Assembly (NCBI RefSeq): GCF_001411555.2 | Contig: NC_049912.1 | Location: 18,832,341-18,896,340 of the forward strand | Source: Juglans regia | Taxonomy: Eukaryota > Streptophyta > Magnoliopsida > Fagales > Juglandaceae | Length of the DNA stretch: 64,000 bases | Direction: 5' to 3' | Part shown: one piece after another, positions 23,470-34,896 of the stretch | Numbering within the stretch: the first letter of the stretch is position 1 | Layout: each line of letters opens with the position of its first letter | Made by a program: the position numbers and the translations under genes | Notes under the pieces: model-generated | Database searches by the model: none | Seen by the model: the letters and a program-made list of their open reading frames with translations, nothing else | Told to the model about the DNA's origin: nothing

Positions 23470-23825
23470 TCTCTCATCATTTCTCTCTCTCTCTCTCTCT
23501 CCTCGACTCTCTCTTCGTTTCTCTCTCTCATCTCGAGCTCTCTCTCTCATCATCACTCTCTCTCTCTCATCTCGGGCTCTCTCTCTCCTCGACTCTCTCT
23601 CTCTCATCTCTGCTCTCTCTCTCTCATCTCGAGCTCTCTCTCATCTCGGTCTCTCTCTCTCTCTCATCTCTGCTCTCTCTCTCATCTCGAGCTCTCTCTC
23701 TCATCTCGGTCTCTCTCATCGTCACTCACTCACTCACTCACTCTCTCTCTCTCTCTCTCCTCTCTCTCATCTCTGCTCTCTCTCACCTCTCTCCTCTCTG
23801 CTATCTCTATCTCGTTTTCCCTCTC
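23470..23825. repeat. CT-rich microsatellite/minisatellite
   Basis: An approximately 350-bp tract of (CT)n is interspersed with higher-order 'ctctcatctcgagct' and 'ctctctcatctctgct' units. The two long ORFs across it are low-complexity products of the repeat. Confidence 0.9.
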
Positions 23826-24219
23826 AAACATGTGGTGTATATTTTGACACTTAATGTGTGCAAAATTGACTTCAATAAATAGTGGCTTTTGTATATAATA
23901 TTTCTATACGTATATATCATGTAGGTATGGTGGTTGAGTGCACTGTATAAGGCTAATGGAAGGAGGGTGAGTACGTGCGCGTGCGCACGAAAGATGGGAG
24001 ACTACTTAAATGAAAAGTCACTTAAATATTGATATATCTCTCTTTGACAGGTGACCTTTTACAAGTAGAAATAAAAGAATCAGAAATTTTGATGATCCAT
24101 TTAGAAGAGAGAAGATAATAAAGATAAACAATTTTCATATTTTATAGTAGTACTACATATCAATACTTTCGTGAATCCTTAATTTTATGTCATACAGTTG
24201 GTCAATTTGGGTCCCCTAG

Positions 24220-24399
24220 TGTAATGTCCTAATGGAAGGTCTAAACCACATGTCGTATATTTCAAAATGACTAGTCAATAATGTAATTGGAACTACATTC
24301 ATATTGAAACTTTATAAAAAGCAAGAACGACTTCTCCTTCGCAAGCAATGTAAGATATCATATAACACCTACCGTTATCTTTATCATATGGGTATTACA
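24220..24399. mobile_element. Solo TRIM LTR
   Basis: A single diverged copy of the TRIM LTR seen in CAMTA intron 7. It starts TGTAATGTCCTAATGGAAGG and ends GGGTATTACA. There is no adjacent internal domain. Confidence 0.7.
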
Positions 24400-24639
24400 C
24401 CGAATCTTTCCTTCTCATAAATTAAGTAGGAATTGTAGGCAGAAGTAGTCACAGTGAGCACAAGACGCAGTTCCATCTTTGCTACTGAAAAGAATTCAAA
24501 ACCCAAGCAAAGTCGTAGATTCTCAATAGTTAAAGTCTACAGATTAAGCTTAGAAAAAGAACAAAAGAAAAAGAAAAAGACTAAAGTTTAAGATTTCACA
24601 TATTTTTTGCTCCCAACAAAAAAGATTAACACATGATTA

Positions 24640-26826
24640 TCATAAACTTATGCAAAGAAATGTGCCCAGAATCAGCACAAATGCTTGGAATAGAATCCTC
24701 GGAGCATGGCTCTGTCCTTCAGCTGTGATACTGCCTCCAGCTGTAACACAAACAATAATGGGGAGAGATTAGCTCATCACATGGCCGGCTCAAGGGATAG
24801 GCAACCAAGGCCACCGCCTAGCCCCCTAACCTTGAGGCCCCCACAATAAAAAGAAAAAGAAAATATATTATGATTCTCAAAAAAGAAATTAAAGAAAAAA
24901 AAAATAGATTTAAAAGTTTTACTAAAAATTATCTTGCCCAAAATGTACAAAATTTTCAATTAAAGGTAAAACTGGAATAGAATTGGCAAAAATAATGATA
25001 TATTACTCTTGAATATTTTCTAAAATATGATGTGTATTTTGATATTAATGGCCTTGATTTGTTTTCAAAATTAAGCATTAAAAGAAGTATTATGGATTAG
25101 GGATAATACTCCATTTACAGAAAAATTAGAGCATTTTTCAAATTGCTATATTGCTTATAAATATTATTAAGCAAAACAATAATATGTAGCTCTTTTGCAT
25201 CTAAAAAATTCTCATTATTTTATATTTCAATATTATTATTATTTTTAAATTAAAACCTCATTTACTTAAATGGTGCCTTAGGCCCCAAAACATACTGAGC
25301 CGCCCTGCTCATGCTAAAAAAAAATGCCATATACTATATAAGAAATGATAATTATAATTATGAATTTGTAAACGTAATGTAATCAATTCAAAAATTGAAT
25401 GATATTGACATTTTTATCCTATAGTGTTGACATGTTATAATTGTCGCGATCAAACCCTTTAAGATATTGTTTCAAAAACAAAAACCGAATTTAGTAATTA
25501 ATGAATAATGTCACATCAATGTACTGTGATTAAGAGTATAATAAATGTATATATGGTTTAGCATAAACCAGCTGATGGATACTAAGATATGTATAAAGAG
25601 GTTTGCTACGTCGGAAGTCATAGCACATCTTACAATTTTTTTTTTTTTTTTTCACTCAATGCATTGAGTGTGTTAAGACTTCCGACTGCAAATATTTTTT
25701 CACATATAAAACCTTCATAAAGATTGTAGAACGAGAAAACTTAAAAAAAAAAAAGTACTTTTGTGCAAACTTGGGATATGCAAAAAGTTGAAGGGAGGCT
25801 TTACCACGTGGAAAAAGTTAGTTTGCCCATCAAATGACCGCTCAATTTAACCGTTTGGGAAAAAAAATTTAATTAATTTTTTTATTTAATAATTAAGAAA
25901 ATAATTTTAAATGTATTAATGTATTTTTTTATTTTTAAAAAATATTAAAAAATGTAAATAGAAAATTAAAAAGAAAAAAAAAATTGCAAAATGCAACTTC
26001 AAGCAGAGCGGGCTACCGGCAGAGTTGCCCGACTCTTACCACATTCTCTGGTAGAATTCCCAGAAGTTGAGCAAAGGCAGACCAAACCCTCAGTCTCAGT
26101 ATCAAAACCACAAGTGCCACCAGACTGGGAGCAGCGTCCACATCCAGTGTCTGCAACAGTGAAGGAAAGCTTGATCCCGTACACCCAATCCAAAGGCCCT
26201 ATTCCCTTCAAATTATCAGTGTTGATCACCGTTGTATAATGCGTGCAGTCCAATATATTCATGCTCATGTACTTCACTGTATCGTACCCAGTAAAACAAC
26301 ATGGCGGAGAGCTGTTCGTTAGTAGATGGAACACCCGGAAAGCATTGCAGGCGCCGTAGAGTTCGTCGCAGGAGTGGCCGGAGAAGTTGAAGCAGAGATT
26401 CTTGTAATGGTTAAGCACGGGAGAGTCGATGGAGCAATTGAGGAGGGCAAAGATGGTGTCCTGCGCCGGAGGTATTATGACGGACTGAATATCGGTCATA
26501 ACAAAGTCGTGGTGGGGCTGCAGAATGGAGCAAGTAGACATTGCTGGGTCGTAGATCACCATTGTGTTCTTGTCGTAGTCAATGGACTGGACTTTGTAGA
26601 TGCCGGAAGGCGTGGAGAAGAACAAGTAGTTGGTGCAGTTGAACATGTGCCTGAACTGCGGAGCTCCGCACCCATCGTCGAGGCCGAAGGGATATTTTAT
26701 TGGGATGTTACCGCAGGAGGTGCGGCAGGGGGAGAGACTGGTGAGAGTAGGAAGGGCTTGCAGTAGGAATATTGTTAAGATTATGAGCTTGAAAATGGTG
26801 GGTAGAGCTGCTGTAGAGTACTGCAT
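24640..26826 (-). CDS. WAK-type galacturonan-binding cell-wall protein, GPI-like tail
   Basis: Two exons: 26826-26040 and 24740-24640, on the reverse strand. Exon 1 starts with an N-terminal signal peptide (hydrophobic about 10-26), then a GUB_WAK_bind-like module starting C34-x3-C38 with CGNIPIKYPFG, and a WAK-associated C-terminal cysteine module (C229, C232, C239, C250, C252, C262). Exon 1 would run on to a stop at 25999, but right after the last conserved cysteine there is a strong donor (G|GTAAGAGT). A matching acceptor (TGTTACAG) at 24741 opens an in-phase exon for AGGSITAEGQSHAPRILFQA and a hydrophobic end finishing CISL, total 295 residues. That tail resembles a GPI-anchor signal or membrane anchor. 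No kinase domain is present. The family binds pectin at the wall; function here is inferred. The 1299-bp intron contains a hAT-like insertion. Confidence 0.8.
24780..25307. mobile_element. hAT-like insertion in the WAK-like gene intron
   Basis: Left end CATGGCCGGCTCA and right end TGAGCCGCCCTG are imperfect inverted repeats. Flanks GCTCATCA and GCTCATGC agree at 6 of 8 positions, compatible with an aged 8-bp duplication. Inner ends carry 'ggccccc' and 'taggcccc' motifs with an AT-rich centre. It starts 39 bp upstream (in transcript terms) of the exon 2 acceptor. Confidence 0.55.
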
Positions 26827-27163
26827 TTTTCTGCTATTTACCTAATTCTCATAATATATTGAGTCTTTTTCATTTCAAACAAGAGGTAGCAAAACGCTTT
26901 AACTCTCGAGTATTGAAAAAGAAGAAGGAAAAATGGGTGTTTGGGTCCAGAGTTTTTACAGAAAAGCTGGTTATACACATTGATCGACAAACAGCACTCC
27001 GAAATTCACTCCATAATTGAAGACACTTTTTTGACCGTTGGGTACAGGCTGGCGTTGGGATCCACAACTTTGAAAATTTGAGAAAAAGCGATGTTCTGAA
27101 GTACTATTGATTTGATTTCATCGCGGCGTGGGGTTCCTGCTTCTGCATGGGGTTTTTGGGGTG

Positions 27164-27677
27164 ATGCTACAGCCCCCGCTGGGGCTCTTGCTGGGTGTAG
27201 TTTTATTTTATATGTGTTTTATTTAAGTAATTTTTTATATAAATTTTTTATTATTTTAAAATATTTTTAAAAAATAAAATAAATTTAAAACATCATTTAA
27301 AAAATATTTTCTTAATTAGAAAGTACAAAAATATATATTAAAAAATACTTTCTTAATCATGAAGTAAAATAAAAAATTATAAAAAATATTTTTAAAAAAA
27401 TAAAATAAATTTAGAATATCATTAAAAATACTTCCTTAATTAGAAAGTAAAAAAAATTCATTAAAATATACTTTCTTAATCACGAAGTAAAATAAAAAAA
27501 TATTTTTTAATATTTTTTTATTTTACTTCGTGATTAAGAAAGTATTTTTTAATAATATTTTGAATTTTTTTAATTTTTAAAAATATTTAAAATTATTAAA
27601 AAAATCTATATAAAAAATAATTTAAAAAAAAAACACATAAAAAATACACTAATCTCCAACGGGAGATATAGCATTTC
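27164..27677. mobile_element. MITE family A with large internal palindrome
   Basis: The left end is GATGCTACAGCCCCCGCTGG and the right end CCAACGGGAGATATAGCATT, an imperfect inverted pair. Between 27466 and 27552 there is a near-perfect hairpin built of 'actttcttaatcacgaagt' and its complement. The same architecture recurs at 57232-57637. Confidence 0.65.
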
Positions 27678-28072
27678 CCATATATATTCCCTTCTTGTAT
27701 CTCCCGCTCTTTAATTAATTTGTTCCCATAATTACAAGCACTTTGACCCCCTTTTAAGATCCCTTTCAAAAGATTTTTCTTTTAAAATATATTATTAAAA
27801 TATATATTTTTTTATTTTACATAATAATTTTTATAATATATTATACATCAATTCATCTATTTTTTTTATATTATTTAAATATTATATTATTTAATATTTT
27901 TTATTCATTTCAAATATTTTATCTATACTATCAATGATATCTTTATATCTTTTTATATTTATAATATATCCTTATATACAAAGTCATATAATTATGTTCT
28001 ATATAAAATTAATCTAAATTTATAATAAATTAAACCAAAATATAAATTAATTCAAAAAATAAAAAGAAGAGA

Positions 28073-30649
28073 TTATATAATGAAATTATGCCATCTCATA
28101 TCACATGCTATCTTGTTTGTCACAAAGAGACGCTGCATCCTTGGCTTTAAAAGAAAATATCGGATCACTCGTGACCCATGTGTATTTGGCATCCAACGCA
28201 AAGCCTTACATATAGGACACTTATTAAGATTAACATATTCCTTCCAGAATAAAATGCAGTCGTTAGGGCATGCGTGAATTTTGTTGTAGTTGAAACCCAA
28301 ACCTCGCTCCAATGACCTTGCCTCCTCATATAAACTAGGCAATTTAGCATTAGGAAAGGCAGATTGCAAAAGGCTTATGAGCATATCAAAAGACTTAATT
28401 GACCACCCACCAAGCATTTTAATGTGTAACATCTTCACGACGAATGAGAACTTTGAGAATTTAGTGCAACCGTCAAAAAGAGGACGTCGAGCATCCTCTA
28501 ATAGTTGGTCAAAAGTTGAGTTTGGGGAGGGCTGTGGTATTGATGGCTGAGTTGGCAATGTAGTGTTGTCTTCAGGAGCATCTCTGAATGTGCCTGCCCG
28601 TATGTCATCTAACATACGATCCATGTCATCAATGTATGCGTCTTCAACTCCAACCCCAGAATCGGTGTCGTTGTCAATGATGGGGAGTATTTCCTCCTCC
28701 TCATGAAATATCCATTGGGTGTAATTTGGATTGATCCATTTTATGAACAAGTGAGTCTCCACCTCAAATATAGGCAAGAAGAGGTTATTACAACATATAC
28801 GGCAAGGACACCGAATGCGATCACTTTCCATGGATAGGGCTGAGCAAAAATCCGACAATCCGACTTCGCTCCGACTCTGCTCCGGCTTCGACTTGTCGGA
28901 GACGGAGTCGGAGTTTTTTTCCTCTTGGAAGTCGGAGTCGGAGTCATTGATGAACTGACTCCGACTCCGCTCCTATCCGACTCCGACCCTCCGCCTCCGC
29001 CTCCGATTTTATACATATTTTATAAAAAGATGTGTTTTTCTATATATTAATTGTTTAAATTTTATACAACTATATCTTATATAGTTAGTTAATCAATAAT
29101 ATACTAGTTAAATAATATATTTATACTATAATATATAGACTAAATTGACTAATAATAGTTTAGTATATGACTATATGTAAATATCATACTATTAAAAATT
29201 TACAATATTACTACCATGTTGTTCTAAATTACTAATGTATAAATATAATAGCATGTAATACTAATGTATATATATAATATACTATAAACACTAAGATGCA
29301 TAATAACATCAACATGTAATATTGTAATATAGATACTAATGGATAAACACTAATCTATAAATTTATAATAACATAGAACACTAATGTATAATAACTAAAG
29401 TATTATTCATATAAATTTTATATAACAATATCTTGTATTAATTATATTTTTTGACCTAATAAATTCTCAACATATTCCTTTTGATAAATATATTACTAAT
29501 TCTAATATACATTAGTATAAAAATTAGATTTATGGCCTAATATTAATACTATTAGTAAACCACTTTAAGCCTATATATAAATTACTATATAAATCACTAT
29601 AGTATTAATTACTAATACTTTATTACTATATGATACTATTAACTATAATGATATACTAGTATTAGACATTAGTATACTAATACTATTATATAGTTATACT
29701 AAATTAAAATCACTATAGCAAATACTAATATATAGTTATGCTAATCACTATAATTAATATTAATACTAATATAGACTATAGTTATAACTTATAGTATTAT
29801 AATTATACTAAATCACTATAACTTATACTAATATATTATATAGTTATACTAAATCACTATAGCTAATACTAATATAGTTATACTAATCACTATAACTATA
29901 TATAGTATTAATATCATTATTAGTATAATACTATAATATATAGTATTAATAATAACTAATACTAATATAAGTATTAGTATAACTAATATCACTACTAGTA
30001 TAACTAATATTAATACTAATACTAATATACTAATACTATTAGTGTATTACTAATATTTATATATATTAATATATATATCAAGTATAAGAGATTAGAGATT
30101 TAATATATATATCAAGTATATTAGTGTATTATTAATATTTCGTATACGGTGCCCTTTTTTTAATATTCATATATAATAATATATATCATATATTTTTTTT
30201 ATGAATTTTCATATATATATATAATATATAAAATAAATTCATATTAATTAGTATACTACTATACAATACGGCATCGTTTCTATTAGTTTAGATTGTAATG
30301 TTGAGAAAATTGAAATTTCAAAGCCCACAAATTTTTTTTTTTTAAAAAGTGGGTTAAATATGAAGTTAGAAAAGACAAAAATAAAAAAATCCGACTTCGC
30401 TCCGACAAGTCGGAGTTAGAGTCAGAGCGGATTCTATATGTCTCGGAGTCGGAGTCGGAGTCAGAGGTCGGATTCGACCTCCGACAAAGTCGAAGTCAGA
30501 GTCAGAGGTTGGGCCCTCCGACTCCGAAAGGGTCGGTGCTCATCCCTCCCCATGGAATGGTTTCGTGCCATTGTGAGGAAATTCTTAACCCCTTCAGCAT
30601 ATGTAGGTGAGACAAGTCTATCACTCAAATTCATTCAGCTTTTATCCAT
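28073..30649 (-). pseudogene. CACTA (En/Spm) transposase N-terminal fragment
   Basis: Reading leftward from 30649, a transposase-associated domain begins MDKS then a stop where a tryptophan is usual, followed by MNLSDRL and YAEGVKNFLTMARNHSM. The frame is cut by the hAT insertion 28835-30548 and resumes exactly in phase with ESDRIRCPCRICCNN. It continues through an acidic linker into the start of the Transposase_21 region (DARRPLFDGCTKFSKFSFVV, CPNDCILFWKEY, CPICKALRW). It breaks off near 28085 just after CDMRWH, where the conserved protein normally continues. The early stop, insertion and 3' truncation make it a dead fragment. Related to the copy at 39329-40790. Confidence 0.85.
28835..30548. 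mobile_element. 1.7-kb hAT-like element with TCCGACTC subterminal repeats
   Basis: The left end TAGGGCTGAGCA and the right end TGCTCATCCCTC are inverted repeats. The flanks TCCATGGA (28827-28834) and CCCATGGA (30549-30556) agree at 7 of 8. Both subterminal 150-bp regions are packed with TCCGACTC/GAGTCGGA repeats, and the 1.3-kb centre (29020-30340) is extremely AT-rich with 'actaatactaatat' reiterations and no ORF. Removing it and one duplication restores the CACTA transposase frame. A weaker relative is at 42280-42950. Confidence 0.8.
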
Positions 30650-31533
30650 CTAAATAAAAAGAAGAATCGTCAAATTCTTTATTTGACTCAGTGAACGATG
30701 ATATGAGAGGTTATCCCATATGTTCTACGTACATATGGGATAAGAAAGTGTAAAGAGGGATTTACGAGGTGCAAAAAAATCGCCTATGAAGTGAGATTTA
30801 TTCACGTACGAAAAGTGGCAAGGTCATCAACTATCAATAACATATATTTGTCATTGAAGTACTAGAAAAAATCAAAAGACTAATCCTATACTTGAATAAG
30901 CAAAGAACAGCTATAAAGTTGTCATGGTTAATCAAACATAGATGTGACTTTCATGCTAAAACAATTTTCAGCAATTGATTGAACTCTTCATGGTTTAATT
31001 TGCCCTCATAGGGAACAAATTTATTGCATACTATGAAGAATATCCAAATTAGCTTACTAATTGCTTCAGTTAATGAGCATTATTATCGTACCAAAACACG
31101 GACAAAAGAAGATGAATTGAATAATTAGAAGGGTGATCACTTAATTAGTCCAAGTGAAAGGGTAGGCTGATCAAGGGTGGCTGTCAGCCCCAAATAGCAG
31201 AAAAACAGCAGTTTACAATTCCATATAATCCCAAACCACAGTTTAGGGATGAATTCAAACACTCATGCTACCCCAAAAAAGCAAAAGAGGAAAAAGAGTA
31301 CTCATATATCTACATGAACCTGGTTGACTAAAACCTTTCATTATATTGACTTGGAGACATGACTAGACCCATTTCTTCTAATGGATTGTATAGTAAAGAA
31401 ACAAACTTGACTAACGGTACACACACATTTTGACTTTACTAGTAGCATCATTAACCAGTACTAATCCACGATAGTTAATAACAATATATATATACAATCG
31501 TGTACTATATTCTCTCAGTTATCATGATCGTAG
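30650..31533. other. Unassigned intergenic stretch
   Basis: The left part may be the 5' leader of the CACTA fragment. I see no gene, RNA or clear repeat in the remainder. Confidence 0.3.
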
Positions 31534-31674
31534 ATGAAAGCACTATTGCTATTGAGATTAGGGAAGGGTGATGAGGCAGAGGAAATATTGAAAAAAGCAC
31601 TAAAAGTTTGTAAGAATGATCCAGAGTTTAAATACAATTTGGAAATCGCATTGGCCGAAATTCTCATCTGCAAG
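31534..31674 (+). pseudogene. Orphan exon encoding TPR-like helices
   Basis: A 47-codon open segment starting MKALLLLRLGKGDEAEEIL and continuing with KKALKVCKNDPEFKYNLEIA has the amphipathic helix-turn-helix spacing of a tetratricopeptide repeat. It is bounded by TAG (acceptor-like) on the left and AAG|GTATGC (donor-like) on the right, as if it were one internal exon. No matching neighbouring exons were found. It may be a captured gene fragment or the relic of a lost gene; it could also be an exon of a gene too diverged to see. Confidence 0.4.
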
Positions 31675-32182
31675 GTATGCAACTTCCTTGACTCCTGCAG
31701 AAGACAAAAGCCTTCCAACACTGTAACTTCAAACATACTAAACAAGTACCTTGGTTCAACTGCTCACACTTGAATCGCATGCATTTCACTCAGGATATCA
31801 AATACATTGAGTCAGCACATATAATTCTACATGGGCTTTTATTTTTTTCAAAAGGAATTGCACTCAGAATATCACTTACTCAGGACTCACCTTGAAAAAT
31901 CTTACTTTATTTTTATGGTGGGTTCTGGATTTTTCAAAGGAATTGCACGAAATTTTCACACGTTCTAGACTTGTTTCTAACATTACTCTGCTTCATAATA
32001 GACCATTTTTTCCCTTATAGTCTTTAGCTCAGTTCTCAACTTATTTGAAACTGAAAGCTTTATAATTTCAAGCAGCCTCTCTCATGTAGACTGATCTAAT
32101 TTCTTTTGATCAGAATGATTTTTTTCAAGCACAATAACATTATTAGATATAAAATTAGATCATAATTAATATAAGAGATTTT

Positions 32183-32312
32183 AGGGCCCCTTTGAATATG
32201 TACAAAGGTGAGATAAAATCTCGTTTCATCTCATCTTATCTAATTTCAACTAATTATCATTTAACCTATTGATAAATCATCTCATCTTATCTCACAATCC
32301 AAATGGCCTCTT
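32183..32312. mobile_element. MITE of the 'gagatgagat' family
   Basis: A short copy with ends GGGCCCCTTTGAATA and CAAATGGCCTCTT and internal ATCTCATCTTATC motifs. Confidence 0.5.
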
Positions 32313-32687
32313 AATCATTTATTATCTATAAGAAATAGGGACATACACCTACGTTCTCCTTTTTGCATTTTATATTTTTCTGAAGTACTCTTTAATATTG
32401 TTTATATCAAAGATTGATAATGTGTACTTGTTCAGAAAAAATATGGAGAAGCTCACACGTAACTCAAGCATCAACTACACCCTTCAGATGATCGATTTCC
32501 TCTCTAGAAGGTGCATTACTCCATATCATTGAGATAATAGATTCTAGACATGCTTGGAATTAGGAAAAGAATCTTAAAAAGATTAAAGTGCAATATTATC
32601 ACTTTCACAAAATCTTACTATGTTGAAATTATGATCAGTTTACAAAACTTTTAATTTAAATGATCATCGCATATATATTTGCATTTA

Positions 32688-32720
<33 letters not shown>

Positions 32721-32981
32721 GCATGCTACGATCTTGAACATGTAGGTCAAAATTAACAGTACTAGTACTTCTTTTCGACTACTAATCTTAATCAGGTTAT
32801 CACATGTACCATGCTGGATAACGAGGAGGAAGGAAAGGAATGGTGAGATGAGATCATACCTAATCGTTGAAGGTGGATTTGATATTCCACTTAAAGGAGA
32901 ATTAGAACATTGATGTTCCGAAGGTAGTGGTACTACTAATGTTACCATGGTGTTCCACCTCGTCAGCTAGCTAATCACACC

Positions 32982-33029
32982 TTAATTTTTATTCATTTGT
33001 ACTTATAAGTACAAATGAATAAAAATTAA
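32982..33029. repeat. 48-bp perfect palindrome
   Basis: The 24-base arm from 32982 to 33005 is exactly the reverse complement of 33006-33029, with no spacer. The core is GTACTTATAAGTAC. It could form a cruciform or long RNA hairpin. No associated terminal repeat or target duplication was seen. Confidence 0.9.
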
Positions 33030-33465
33030 AGGAATAGAACCAGTATAAATGAAGCAGACCCTTTTTTTTGGGGAAAACAATAACCATATATAATTTCCAT
33101 TATCAGAAATAAATATGAAAAAATATTGCAAAGAATTAATACTAGGTTTTGGAGTAGCATATCAATGTTCTTTCAGAATTGCTACGTACAACCGCGGTGG
33201 GAAACCGCGATGTAATCGGCTGATAAAATTTTGCCACGTCAGATGATAAAAAAAAAAATGAACAAAAGAAGAGAGGAAGTAGTCACTATTAATGCATTGA
33301 GGTTGAAGGAGAAACCAGCTAAGTGATTTTTTCTTTAACAATTTATCAAACACTTTACATGCATTCTTAGCCCAAATCGTAGTAGCTTTTCTGCATTTAC
33401 AGCATTTCTTCCTTGATACAACAACCAAACCAACAACAAGTTTCTAAGACTCCAAATACAAGAAA

Positions 33466-33702
33466 ATGAGTGAATTGAAATTCCTATTAATTTTCTTGAT
33501 TTTCATCTCCATCTCAACGATGCAGGGTAGTCATGCTGTTCATCTCCATCATTACCCCAAAAAGATTAAAACAAGAAACTGCAAGGAAATACACTTTTGC
33601 GAAGTTGTACTGAATAAAACGCCATTTATTCTGAAGCATACAAATCAAACGTGGACTAGCCAATTCACCTTCCTCATCTGGACACATCTTTTTTCAGAAT
33701 AA
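33466..33702 (+). CDS. Small putative secreted protein, unknown
   Basis: A 78-codon ORF starts in good plant context (AAAATGAG). The N-terminus MSELKFLLIFLIFISIS has a lysine then a 13-residue hydrophobic core, and a plausible cleavage site after GSHA, as in a signal peptide. The mature part is basic with HHYPKK and a Cys pair (NCKEIHFC). I do not recognise the family; it lacks the hallmark motifs of CLE, RALF, IDA, PSK or GASA peptides. It may be a chance ORF. Confidence is low but the signal peptide is better than expected for noise. Confidence 0.3.
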   Translation: MSELKFLLIFLIFISISTMQGSHAVHLHHYPKKIKTRNCKEIHFCEVVLNKTPFILKHTNQTWTSQFTFLIWTHLFSE

Positions 33703-34896
33703 AATGCACCTCATCTCGCTAGTCTTATCGCTTTGGTCTCGTTGAAGAAGATATTTTACGGTTTTCCAAAAATTGAGCCATGAAGTACGCTAGCATACCT
33801 TTCTATTGCAGAAAGTTTTGATTGAAGTAGCTTCGTCTCATCCATTGCTAAAGACAAGTGATAGTTGGAGTTTTTATGTTGCTTCTGTACATAATTGATA
33901 GAAAGGGAGAGAGGGAGAACGAAATGAAGAGAGTGGAACAAAATGAAAGTTTTTATCAAAAGACGTGCCGGTTACGCAAAGATTCCTCTGGACGGTTGCA
34001 ACAAGAGTTTCTCATGTTCTTTAGAACCTTTTTTACTTTTCTTTTGCAGCCTTCACAGTGGATTGAGACTTTCAAGACCCATGTCTAGAAAAGATCAGCA
34101 GATAGCTTGTTCCAATTAGTGTTCATGGGTCCCCAAACTTTGTTCCAATTATTTTTAACGTGGGTCATTGGGGGAAAAAACAATGTGAATTAGCCAAATC
34201 AATATGTAATCTGATGCAAAAACAAGTGGTCCATGTATTTGGATTCCTATACTCATCAATTAAATATAAGAAACTTGATCAACAATTCATCATCCATCAT
34301 CTAACCAAATGTTGATAATTTTAACCCATTTCATGCATGCAGAAGATGCTAATGATGTTGTATTAGGTAAAAAAACAACATCATTGGGTTTAATTTATTG
34401 TGCCCGTAACCCAAGCATTCTGAAGTTTACCAAAGTCGAAGAAAGCCATACAAAAATTAATATTCCTGACAAACATGATGAAACACTTCCTCCCGCTCGG
34501 GATTATCAAATGTGTGTGCTTCTCAAAACCTAAGCATAAATATTATAGCAAAACACCCCCATTTCTACTTGACCCAAACGGTTTCATTAAGAACCATGAA
34601 GACATAGAGCAGAGTAAATTACCTTGGGAAATCGACTCCAGCTGAGTGGATTAGGAGATGAATGGGACGGAAAATCGACTCCAACCCACTTTGATTCGGA
34701 AAGGGTCGACGATGATGAAGAACAAAGCCTTAGGGTGCAAAAAAAGGGGACTTTTTTCACTGATGTCGACTCAGCATAAACTGATGAAGATGCCGATTAG
34801 TGGGTTTTCGATGGGGTGGAGTCACTTACATTGCTTACGCTCGAATCACTGGACTGGAGCAGTGCCGATGTTAGTGGTTTCATTCTGTGGAAGTTG
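33703..34896. other. Unassigned stretch with an exon-like ORF
   Basis: From 34339 (after an acceptor-like GCATGCAG) to a stop at 34533 there is an open frame with patches GKKTTSLGLIYCARNPS and INIPDKHDETLPPARDYQ. The composition looks protein-like but I recognise no domain. The remainder up to about 34640 is featureless; beyond that it probably belongs to the CACTA terminus ending at 35321. Confidence 0.25.

Noticed and set aside
23366..23882. Two overlapping ORFs of 162 and 170 codons
   Set aside because: They are translations of a CT-rich tandem array; serine/leucine low-complexity only.
25999..26039. Single-exon end of the WAK-like ORF at its own stop
   Set aside because: The last 14 residues do not continue the family pattern, while a consensus donor and an in-phase downstream exon explain the C-terminus better.
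26326..26766. 146-codon forward ORF opposite the WAK-like exon
   Set aside because: It is the antisense shadow of a well-supported coding exon and has no domain of its own.
29020..30340. Possible scaffold/matrix attachment region or centromeric satellite
   Set aside because: The AT repeat is confined between subterminal arrays and a target duplication, so it is the interior of a hAT element.
33162..33428. 88-codon reverse ORF with CCKCRK cysteine cluster
   Set aside because: No recognised domain, only one weak cysteine cluster, and no start or splice support.
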